Assembly: GCF_027596085.1 (NCBI RefSeq)
Contig: NC_072450.1
Coordinates: 31,215,676-31,279,675, forward strand
Origin: Anoplopoma fimbria
Lineage: Eukaryota > Chordata > Actinopteri > Perciformes > Anoplopomatidae
Reading direction: 5' to 3'
Length of the DNA stretch: 64,000 nucleotides
The notes under the pieces are model-generated. The model saw nothing but the letters and a program-made list of their open reading frames with translations, had not been told where the DNA came from and made no database searches. How positions within the stretch are numbered: the stretch's first letter is position 1; every line of letters begins with the position of its first letter. Of the stretch, positions 1-9,845 are shown piece by piece. A program made the translations under genes and the position numbers.

Positions 1-3000
1 GGGAACACATCTCCTCATGTTATTTTTACCATTTTTATTTCGGAAGAGTCAGAGGGAGAAGAGTGAGAGGGAGGCATCCATAAAATGAATTATTTGAATA
101 TTTTTGGTACTATCAGCGTCCAACCTTAAATTAAATCTGAATGTAGAAATTATTAGCAAGATATGAGGCTAAATAGCAGCTGAACCTGGTTTTTATGCAG
201 GAAATGCCAACCTTCAGCATCACACATTTGTATTCGGAGGTAGTATTTTCCAGTCACGGTGCATATCCCCTTTGAATAGAATAGCCCTTGGTGAATTAAC
301 TAAACTATTTCAAAGGAGAGGTTCAGCCGGAGCCTCACAAACAACAAAGATGGCCTATTTCTCTTTCACTGGGAAACTACATACAGACTGTATCCACTGC
401 ATGGCTCTGACAAATGTCACCAGACCACCTTTCACATTGGATTTTGCACTTGTACCAATAGTTAGGGAGGTTTCATAAATCATCTGAGACAAGTTTTTCC
501 CCAATCTCCTCAGAGCTTAGATTTACAGTGGTGTCAATGATGGTATGACAAACGAGGACCATTGTCACTTTTGAAGAAAAAAGGAAGGGGACATCAAAAG
601 ATAGATGGATATACATTGGAACAGGAGGGAGGGGGGAGGAGAGAGCATTCAGGATGAAGGGGGTGTTCATACAATTCCAGGTCGATTGGAACATTTTTTT
701 TTAGCTCTTCTGTAACCTACTGACCCCTGCTTGAACACATATTGGCATGTTTTGACTCATGTCAGAGTAAATAATGTAGGCTAGATGTGTGCATACATGT
801 GGAGTTTGTGACAGTGTGTATAGGAACATGTCTGCACGACTGTGTGAATGATCACCACCATGACAGGTGAGAGGTGGAGAGGAGAGAGAGCAAGAAAAAC
901 ATTCACAGCTGCTGTGCGACTGTAAGAGCAGCACTGATCGAAGGTAGGAATACATATAGTGATCGATGTGATAATGTGTGAAGTGTCTTGTCAAAGATAC
1001 TAACTGGATGAAATATGGAAACATGGAGGTGGAATGAAAGCTTTTTACTTAGATTTGATATTTATTATAAAAGACAACGTCAGGCAATTACAGGGTCTAT
1101 ATCTTAACTCTATAACTCTATAGACATATACTACAAGTAAAAGTAGTGTATATATTTTTGAGGAACTGATTGGAGTACCATTAAACAAAAACACATTCTT
1201 CAACAACAGACAGCCCAAGGACAAACTCTGGAGGTCATTGTACGGGCCAACCACTGTTTGATGGACAAGTGATGTCTGGGTAGAGCACACCACTCACACC
1301 ACAGTAAGAGAGTGCTACAGATAGTGACACAATAATACGTGGACACACATGGACAGGATAGGCTAACTTTGAGAGAGTGAGTGAATGAATGGATTTTTAT
1401 GTGAGTGAGTTACTGATTCATTACATTTCTCCAACCCAACCAGAGTGCTTAGCATTAAAGACAAAATAGATTCTTATCTCTTGATGAATTGATTTTCTGG
1501 TCGTTTGGGGGCAGTGCAATGGTCTGTAAGCACGCTGTCATATTATCATCTATTGGAGTTGATATGGGAAATCTGTGGGTAAACTGCTTATTTACCCATT
1601 CCTGGGGCATAAACTTTAATTTAATCAGTGTGATTTGTTTGTTCCCCTAAAGTCCAATATTCACTATATATATATATATATAATATAATATCTGTGTCTT
1701 TAGCTGTTAAATGCTTCCACAGTGAACAATAAATAAAAAACATGCATTCACAAACAAAACGGTATGGTTTTAGAAAAGATGCTTGTTTGGGAAGAACCAA
1801 GCATACGACTGGATAAATGAGAATTGGATTATACTGCACGGGTTGTGTTTTTCAGATTCTTTGTTTACCATGGAGGTATGCGAGAAAAACTACATTTTCT
1901 TCAAGAAGTCAAGGTAACGGGGAGCAATTTATACAAATGGTCATTTTATGGGCGAAGTATTCTTTTAAAGACTCAGGTGAAACATAAAATCAAGAAAAAT
2001 GCATGAAAATCTTGTGTTATCCAGCCATTCAGTTTGGGTTTTGTGATATCCAATTCTGAAACTTCTGCCACCACCATGATTTAGGTGAATGGGATTTTTT
2101 TGAGCTGCCCAGAGCTTTGAAAAAACAAAGAATCCTTTTGATTCAATTTCACCCCAGTTGTATTTGAGGTGGCGGCACAAAGCTCAGAGACTGACATGCC
2201 AAACATCTGCAGATAATAAACAATACTATCTACATGGCAGTGGAGGCTTGGATGAAGTGAACCTTTAAAGAAAGAACCCTTGATTAGTTCAGAATGTCAG
2301 AAAACTCGAGGCTGCTGCCTTCTTCACTCGCAGAAAGATACACTTTGAAACAAATGAAGTTCTTCCATTCCACCATAATTAAATGCTGACATGAGTCTTC
2401 TTGAGCATCAGCCTGAAAACAATCCAAAGGTGGCTCTTGTCACTGTGGTGCCAGAAAGCAATGCCACTCTCACTTTTTTCCCGTTTGACACCCTCTGTTT
2501 AATTCTGAAAGGAGCCATGTCGAGGCTTTGGTAGTTTCACACAAAAGAGATGGGATGGAAGCAGCGGGTTTGTTAGCAGCACCAAATTAAAATGTCATTA
2601 TGTATCTCTATTCTTAGCCGAGACTGCTGCAGGGATCTCCCACATGTCTGGTCTTGTTCAGAGAAGTGGCGTGCGGTTTCAGAATAGTTCAAAATTTCAT
2701 GTTGATCCCAAAGAGGAACTAATGTGCCACATGACATCAGTTCCAACAGGATGTTAATATTGTGCTTGCAGAGTCTACTGACACACACATGAACGAGCAG
2801 GCGACTCCCTCTAATGATAGTTAGAGCTGAGAACAGGACTCTGTAGACAAGATAACAGCCAGATATCCAGATGTCAGAATGAGGATTAATAACATCAAAG
2901 TGATATTTTTATTTAACTCTCGATGTTCAGGTGACTGGAGATGGAAACGCTTTTATGAATACTGTCATGACCACAGTCACACATTGTTTATTTTAACATG

Positions 3001-3586
3001 TTATTCCAATACACACGCTCTCACCTCATTAGTGTGCCTCCTACACTGGTTTCATTTCATTTGCAACTACACCCAAACGATTAACACACAGTTTGGCCTG
3101 ATATGGAATCTGTTTGCTTCTAACCTTACATTGTTGAAATGAGGAGCCAACAATTTTGAAATTCTAGGGTTGCATATGTATTTGCTATGCTCTCATTTGT
3201 TTCATTGTCTTTGAGTTACTGTGGTTGTTGGAGGAGGTCCCTTCCTGTTGGTGTAAAAGCTGGGACTGAGGACTGAGGACTCTTGGTCTCTATGTCCCCC
3301 CTAGAGCCTTAAACCCTGAACCCTCAGGGATCTACTGACGCCACCTTCTAAATGTTTGTATCTGAGAGGCTGCAAGGGCATGAAATAGTGTAAATACGAA
3401 TTGAACAGCACTTTCTGAAACATAACACATTACCATGATAACCTCAAAAAATATTACATTTTTTACATTTCTTATTCCCTGATTTGAACGTCTTCCAGGC
3501 TTGCATTACCGTTTAGAGAGGTAATTGACAAATAATCTATTTACTTGTTTTTGTCAAAACAGTTTAAAACATATCATTTTTTATCT
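1..3586. other. Unique intergenic or intronic DNA, no gene seen
   Basis: This is AT-rich, non-repetitive sequence. Open frames on both strands are under about 110 codons, have no recognisable domain and overlap each other in different frames, as chance frames do. A short (TA)n run lies near 1,664-1,684. I see no transposon ends, tRNA or long repeat. Confidence 0.6.
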
Positions 3587-3626
3587 ATAACTACATACAA
3601 ATTGGGCCCAATTTGTATGTAGTTAT
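3587..3626. repeat. Perfect 40-bp palindrome
   Basis: The left arm (3,587-3,606, beginning ATAACTACAT and ending TTGGG) is the exact reverse complement of the right arm (3,607-3,626), with no spacer. The match stops at both outer edges. The arms are not a simple-sequence repeat. It could be a cruciform-forming site, a mobile-element remnant or a local fold-back copy. Confidence 0.95.
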
Positions 3627-6600
3627 GGTTGGTGTCTATCTATGTCTGTTATTCGGTTTGGCCAAGCCACTATTTTCCCCTCAGATGTCATTGGGAGTTT
3701 TTTTGAAGTGCAAATGATTATGGGTAGGGGCAACTTGAACAAAAAATGTTGTTCAAGTTAGCAAGTTAGTTAGTTGTTAGTTCGTTTTGCTAGTTTTGTA
3801 ACACACTCAGCATTTTTGATTCAGTGTCAATCTATTTAAATCAAGCTCTATAAAAATGTGTTCAGAAATAAAGAAAGATAAATCATTGGGGTACAGGGGC
3901 GAACAAACAAAATCCAAACCTTATATGTTTTTTCACAGTTATTCAGTTATTTCTCAAAATGGTCACTTAGCACTCGTGTTTACAGGTTAATGACTTAAGA
4001 AGGCATTTCTTGAAAATGTCATCCAATTACAATTCTTTCAAAGGTCTGTCGAGGCCAAGTAGAAGGGCTCTCAGTTGACGTTTCATAAGAGATTCGCTGA
4101 TAGAATTATTTTATTTTTCATTTTTGGGATGGGCACATTGAGCAACATGTATTTGTAAATAAGGCAGAATTTACGTGATGTCAAATTAGAAAAATGAACA
4201 TGAATTAAAATAAAAAGAAGGATTACGTTCTTTCTTCTTTTTCAAGACTTTGGTTTCCCGCACACTTTTTGTACTCAATAATTATGAAGTAAATCATATT
4301 GTGAACAACTATGTATCTATAAATTCTTAATTCAAATAATGGCTTGTAAAAAGTTATTATAAATTGTACATCTATAAATATTTGATGTTATTTGTATATA
4401 TTTGTCATTCAGTTTTTGTTGGGCAATCAAGCAAATTAACCAACGAACATTAATTTAAGCCCATGTACTTTGTATTACAAGTAAACTATGAACTATGTCA
4501 AATATTCTTTCTCCTATTGATAAAATGGAGCTTTCAACCACATCTCACTGTCTTCATCTGCACATGGGGTTTGCTCAGCAGTCATGTGGATCTCCATGCT
4601 CCTGTCGAGCATACTCTGTTCTCCGATGGAGACGGTACGATCATCTGACCATCCATGGCTGAACGAAATGGCCACATTGCTAAAATAATGTTGGACATGA
4701 ACATGATAACATGTTTACTTGTCGCAAAACATATGTGCTGGAGTCATGTTTTGAGGCTGCCTCAAAGTCATTCTCCTGCTGTGGAACAACAACCTCTTCC
4801 TGACCAACGTCCACCAGATTATCTCATATCGTTCTCTTCTCATTCTGCAGAGATCACCAAAACAGACAGCATTTTGTGCTACTTTCTCTTCATTACCACA
4901 GAATCAGTCCAGGCCTTGATCTCCCTTGCTAGAGCCGAATCCTCCTCCTCCTCCTCCTCCTACTACTCCTCTCCTCCCCTCCGTCCCCTAGGCAGTGTCG
5001 CGGGCGTAAAAAAGGCAGCCTGTTGAGCAGCCATCAGTCTGCTGGCATTTGATCAATGCCCAGGTCCCTTTGTGCTGCTAAGCGACAGATAAAAGAGACT
5101 GTTATCAGCTCCACAGCATCAGCTGCAGATAGCTACGTTGCAGTGGCAGAGCCAGCCAGTGGAGCTGATGGTGTGTGTGTGTGCGTGTGTGTGTGTGGGG
5201 GGGGGCTTACACTTCAGCAAAGTGTCGAAGGGGAGAATCAGTGAGGGACGGATGAGGGGGAGGATGGGGCAGCACGACGTAGGTCAACGCCTCGATACAA
5301 GGTTTTACAGCTGTCAGAAGCCCTCTGGAGAGAAACACAGGGGGGGGCGGAGAATAAAAGGGAGGCAAAGATTACGGGGAGAAAGGGTGTAAGAGACGCC
5401 CTTAACCTGCAGGAGAAGGAATTGGACACTGTTGTTTGGTTGAACTACGTCTTTGGCTGTGACCGTTAGCATGCGGACAAACCACGAGGCAGCAGGCATC
5501 AAAATCAAGAAGAAGAACACACGTATGCAATTTTAAACAGCACATAATGTCATTTATATGCACACACACTTTCATTACAAAGCCTTTATCCATCCGTTTA
5601 TGTGCCTGCCTCGTTATCACTAAATAAATATGAACCAAGTCCCATTTCTCCCCATCAAACCTCCAACATTCCCCGTCAAACACTACCCCCTGCCTCTTTG
5701 AAGAGTCAACGAGGAGCATTGATTGGAATGTTTATAAGATCTGCTTTCACACTGAATTCCATTGATAACTTTTTCAGCACCCTCAAGGAGTCAAACATAT
5801 TCAATTTGTGTCACCACTTTGACTAAAGCAAACAGAAAAACTTTACACTTGTAAACAGCCTAATGGATTGAAGTGTCCAATTCTGCGAAGCGACGGATGG
5901 TACAAATGAGCCACACGGAAGAATAAAAAGGATTCTGAAGCAGTGCGTGACAAGCGGAGTAATGACACGACGCTTGGAGGGCTTTCTTTTTTGATGTGGA
6001 TTACTGGGAGCGACAAAGAAAACGATGGTGTGACAAAAGGCTGACAAGACGGCAGATATCAGCTGCTATTAAAGACCCTGCAGCGTAGACAGAAATAGGC
6101 TCTCTAATTTACTCAGGATGGGAGGAGAGGAGAAGTTTTGAAAATTGTTTCACAAGATGTCTGCTTATTTAAAAAAAAAAAAGCTGTAGGATCAAGCTTG
6201 GAAATATATAGTCAGAAAAACAAAACGGAATGCAAAACTAGTTAGGCAACTCGCCCCGGGGGCCCAGACACATTTTGATGAATGATCACATAGTGCTAAT
6301 CTTGACACACACATTGTGTTTCCTGTCATTGCTTCAAAATAAAAGCCATGCCAGTTGAATATCAGAAATGTTTGTGTTGGAGGACATTTTTGTTGTTAGA
6401 TGAATAAATAGCCATGAATGCATTTATTTAAGACATAATCCTACATTTTTCTGGCATTATCAGTTGAAGCTGTTGTGTTTTTCTATCCTGTAATTACCTC
6501 TCTGTAAAAAGTAGTTTTCATTGTCAGTGGCAGGGTCCGCCCTTCCCGTGTTTGACTCAAGTTGGAATTCACATGAAAATGTTGCTCAATATCAGCCTCC

Positions 6601-6771
6601 CTGGTTGTGGTTCAGTCTTCCACAGCTCTATTAAGTTACTACTGATCTAAACTGAACTGATACCACCAGTAACCACGGGTGTCAGCAAATATACCAGAAA
6701 ATCTGAAATCTAGAAGACTACACCTTTAAATAAAAGTTCATAGGTATTATTTAAAAATTGCAATTAGATAT
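3627..6771. other. Unique DNA with small simple repeats, no gene seen
   Basis: No coding region is supported. The stretch holds a (TCC)n-rich run near 4,940-4,976, a short (GT)n run followed by a G-tract near 5,168-5,207, a purine-rich block near 5,221-5,400 and an A-run near 6,170-6,182. A 123-codon frame at 4,655-5,026 is serine-rich because it reads through the (TCC)n run. Confidence 0.55.
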
Positions 6772-6960
6772 CAGGGGTAAAAGTATTCATTTTGAAGTCT
6801 TCGTTCAGAGTGTTATCTTATTGTATGCTTTTATTTTAGACTTTAACTAATGCTGCCTTAGCATCATTTACATGTTGTAGCTAGTATAGCAGAGGCTTAT
6901 TAAAATGCTATGAATATGCTTAAATTTAGGTATTTCCCTTCTCCAGCTGGCCATATAAAA
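6772..6960 (-). mobile_element. hAT-type MITE, first half (interrupted)
   Basis: From memory this resembles one arm of a very common teleost MITE whose ends read roughly CAGTGGTGGAA...CCACCACTG. The internal match is around 6,866-6,900 (atgttgtagct and following bases), and the degraded start CAGGGGTAAAAGTATTCA is at about 6,772. The second half resumes at 8,764, after the nested elements. The match is diverged and the boundary is approximate. Confidence 0.4.
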
Positions 6961-7084
6961 AATACAGGAAATCACATCTACGTAATTCAGTATTAATACA
7001 ATTGATAATGTCAATTAATTCATTGTCAAATCATTGTAGTGTGACATTTTTGTCAATAATCGTCGAGCGCAAATGACTCCGCTA

Positions 7085-7146
7085 GGTGGGAGGGGGGCCC
7101 CAATATCAAATTCTGCTTAGGGCCCCGAAAGCTTAGGCCGGCCCTG
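7085..7146 (-). mobile_element. DNA transposon end (CAGGGCCGGCC type)
   Basis: On the minus strand the sequence from 7,146 begins CAGGGCCGGCCTAAGC and continues into a G/C-rich GGGGCCC-containing segment. This is typical of the terminal inverted repeat of a family of fish DNA transposons. No partner end was found nearby, so it is a solo or truncated end. Confidence 0.4.
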
Positions 7147-7256
7147 GCTAGAGCACATTTATTCATACTGTAGCTTTAACTATTATGATTACTGCCATTT
7201 GTACCCTCTGCTCTTTATCTTGTGATGTATATCTTTCTGGACATCTTCTCATATCT

Positions 7257-7401
7257 GGGCGACTGTGGCTCAGTAGTAGAGGATCAGCTGTTTGATCTGC
7301 GGTTTGATTCCCGGCTCCGCTAGGCCATGTCGATGTTCCTCCCTGTGCCTACGCTGTGTGAATGTTGTTTGAATGGTTAGTTAGTCCTGATGGGGTAGGC
7401 A
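7257..7401 (+). mobile_element. tRNA-derived SINE, truncated by the assembly gap
   Basis: An A-box-like motif (TGGCTCAGTAGTAGAG, near 7,266) and a B-box-like motif (GGTTTGATTCCCGGC, near 7,301) are spaced as in a tRNA promoter. They are followed by the fish SINE body with TGTGTGAATG and TTAGTTAGTCCTGATGGG. It has no anticodon arm or acceptor pairing of a functional tRNA. The 3' end is lost in the N run that begins at 7,402. Confidence 0.65.
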
Positions 7402-7501
7402 NNNNNNNNNNNNNNNNNNNNNNNNNNNNNNNNNNNNNNNNNNNNNNNNNNNNNNNNNNNNNNNNNNNNNNNNNNNNNNNNNNNNNNNNNNNNNNNNNNN
7501 N
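7402..7501. other. Assembly gap of 100 N
   Basis: Exactly 100 N are present, the usual placeholder for a gap of unknown length. It lies between the SINE and the RTE LINE, so the true distance and any intervening sequence are unknown. Confidence 0.98.
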
Positions 7502-8763
7502 GGTGCTGGAAAGGAGTCTCCGTCCGATTGTCGAACCTCGGATTCAGGAGGAGCAATGCGGATTCCGTCCTGGACGTGGAACAGCGGACCAACTCTTTAC
7601 CCTTGCAGGTCTGTTGGAGGGTGCATGGGGGTTTGCTCATCCAGTCTACATGTGTTTTGTGGAATTGGAGAAGGCCTTCGACCGTGTCCCTCGGGGAGTC
7701 CTATGGGGGGTACTGCGGGAATATGGGGTACCTGGTTCGTTACTACGAGCCATTCGGTCCTTGTATGACCAAAGTGAGAGCTGTGTCCGGATACTCGGCA
7801 CAAAGTCGAGCTTCTTCCCAGTGCGTGTTGGACTCCGCCAGGGCTGCCCATTGTCACCAATCCTGTTTGTGATTTTCATGGACAGGATTTCAAGGCGCAG
7901 CGGGGGAGGAGAGTTTCCGGTTTGGGGACCTCAGAATCGCATCCCTGCTTTTTGCAGATGATGTGGTTCTGTTGGCTTCTTCAGAACGTGACCTTCAGCA
8001 CGCACTGGGGCGGTTCACAGCCGAGTGTGAAGCGGTCGGGATGAGAGTCAGTACCTCCAAGTCTGAGGCCATGGTTCTCTTCCGGAAAACAGTGGATTGC
8101 ACCCTCTGGGTTGGGAGTGAGTCACTGCCCCAAGCGAGGGAGTTCAAGTATCTCGGGATCTTATTCACGAGTCAGGGTAAAATGGAGCGGGAGATGGACA
8201 GGCGATTCGGTGCAGCGTCAGCAGTGATGCGGGCGTTGTACCGGACCGTTTTGGTGAAGAAGGAGCTGAGCCGAAAGGCAAAGCTCTCGATTTACCAGTC
8301 CATCTACGTTCCAACCCTCACCTATGGTCATGAGCTTTGAGTAGTGACCGAAAGAATGAGATCGCGAATACAAGCGGCCGAAATGAGCTTCCTTCGTAGG
8401 GTGACTGGGCTCAGCCTTAGCGATAGGGTGAGGAGCTCAGACATCCGGAGGGAGCTCGAAGTAGAGCCGCTGCTCCTTCGCGTCGAAAGGGGCCAGCTGA
8501 GGTGGCTCGGGCATCTGATCATGATGCCTCCTGGACGCCTCCCTTTAGAGGTTTTCCAGGCACGTCCAACTGGTAAGAGGCCCCGGGGTAGACCCAGAAC
8601 ACGCTGGAGAGATTATATATCTCGTCTGGCCTGGGAACGCCTCGGGGTTCCCCAGGAGGAGCTGGAAAGTGTTGCTGGGGAGAAGGACGTCTGGAGGACC
8701 CTCCTTTGCTTGCTGCCCCCGCGACCCGGCCCCGGATAAGTGGAAGGAGATGGATGGATGTAA
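7502..8763 (+). pseudogene. RTE-type LINE (Rex3-like) reverse transcriptase, 5'-truncated and broken
   Basis: This encodes the C-terminal two thirds of a non-LTR retrotransposon polymerase, the enzyme that would copy its own RNA at a nicked target. Seen in order: CGFRPGRGTADQLFTL; motif A, EKAFDRVPRG; motif B, GLRQGCPLSPILF; catalytic motif C, FADD at 7,951-7,962; then the thumb and C-terminal region with RPRGRPRTRWRDYI, ending at TAA 8,737-8,739. The last bases are a GATG repeat tail (8,750-8,760). The short GATG tail and the RT sequence fit Rex3/RTE. The frame shifts just before motif C (around 7,910-7,920), and a tryptophan codon has become TGA at 8,338-8,340. The endonuclease region is missing, lost in or before the gap. 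It cannot encode an active protein. Confidence 0.85.
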
Positions 8764-8922
8764 TGCTAGCTAGTTTAATCTTGTTAAAGCATGATATTGT
8801 ATTCCTTGATGTATTTTGTTTGTAAAATACTAATATTCAAATGTAGTACAGTGGATATATTAAGTAGCATCTCAAGTATTTCACTTTGATTTAATTAATT
8901 AAGTTACTTTTCTCCGGCTGGT
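8764..8922 (-). mobile_element. hAT-type MITE, second half
   Basis: Directly after the LINE tail the sequence resumes GCTAGCTAGTTTAATC. It continues through AATGTAGTACAGTGGA and AAGTAGCAT, and ends near GTTACTTTTCTCCGGCTG. This order matches the reverse orientation of the CAGTGGTGG-type fish MITE as I remember it. With 6,772-6,960 it suggests one MITE interrupted by later insertions. Confidence 0.5.
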
Positions 8923-8984
8923 TCAGTGAGAGAGAGGAAGCAATGAAAAACTAAGGTCAATGATTGTATTCATGATGATCCTCA

Positions 8985-9356
8985 AGTAATGCATAAGAGT
9001 ACTTTGACCTAAGTATTATGCTTGATTGCTATTCTGAGGCACTTAACTTACATTTTATGTAATTGTATACTTCTACAACTACTTCTGCTAGGAGGGAGTT
9101 AGTCCCTTCTTTTTCAGAGGTACACAGTGTACTTGTTATTTTACTACATGTATAGCTGACAGCTGGTGACTGCTTACTTTGCAGATTCTGATTTTACACA
9201 CACAGAAACGTTATTAAAAAATAAATGATGCCTTACTATAAAATGGAATCAACCGGCAGAATATAAAGTACTTAAAATGACCTTCGCCTTTTTAACTGAC
9301 TATATTGAGTATATATAAAACTTCTGTACTTTTACTTAAGTAAAATTCTGAATGTA
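8985..9356 (+). mobile_element. hAT-type MITE, second copy in opposite orientation
   Basis: This is a forward-orientation partial copy of the same MITE family. It contains TATACTTCTACAACTACTTC, TTCAGAGGTACA, TTACTTTGCAGATTCTGATT, AATATAAAGTACTTAAAATG and TGTACTTTTACTTAAGTA in the family order. Both terminal inverted repeats are missing. It lies about 60 bp from the previous copy, head to head. Confidence 0.6.
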
Positions 9357-9363
9357 TATCAGT

Positions 9364-9409
9364 ATGTTCATATCAGTATATATATATATATATATACTGA
9401 TATGAACAT
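9364..9409. repeat. Perfect 46-bp palindrome with (TA)n centre
   Basis: The arms 9,364-9,386 and 9,387-9,409 are exact reverse complements. The outer 15 bases (ATGTTCATATCAGTA) are unique sequence and the centre is (TA)n. It sits directly after the MITE at 8,985-9,356. Confidence 0.95.
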
Positions 9410-9801
9410 TTAGAAAAAAAACAAGGTGAAAATAAGACCCAATGGATACCACACCACATTCACATGTCTGTGTTTGCCTATGGCCGAAAATGTATGAAAT
9501 CTGCTGCTGAATTCTTGAAAAAAGAAACAAAATTAATATTTCTCTTCCCACCATAAATATTACTGGGAGAGTGTTAATACTCACTTTCACCCACAATCAA
9601 ACCATGATAATCTCGGTAGAAATTGCAAAGTCATTTTTTAACCATTCAGGCAAGCTTTTCTCACTTATGTGGTTGCATTTTGACAGTTTGAGAGAATTAT
9701 TCTTGCATTTTTTTCGCTGTGATTGACTGCATGAGAGCTGGAAATGGCCCGGGGGTTTGCGGGGGAGGGATAGAAGGAGGTAGGAGGTAAGGACAGGGGT
9801 T

Positions 9802-9803
<2 letters not shown>

Positions 9804-9837
<34 letters not shown>

Positions 9838-9845
9838 TGTGTGTG
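9804..9845. repeat. (GT)n microsatellite
   Basis: About 20 GT units, with one interruption near the 3' side. Confidence 0.95.

Noticed and set aside
7257..7330. Possible tRNA gene
   Set aside because: A- and B-box-like motifs are present, but there is no clover-leaf pairing and the SINE body follows. It is a SINE head.
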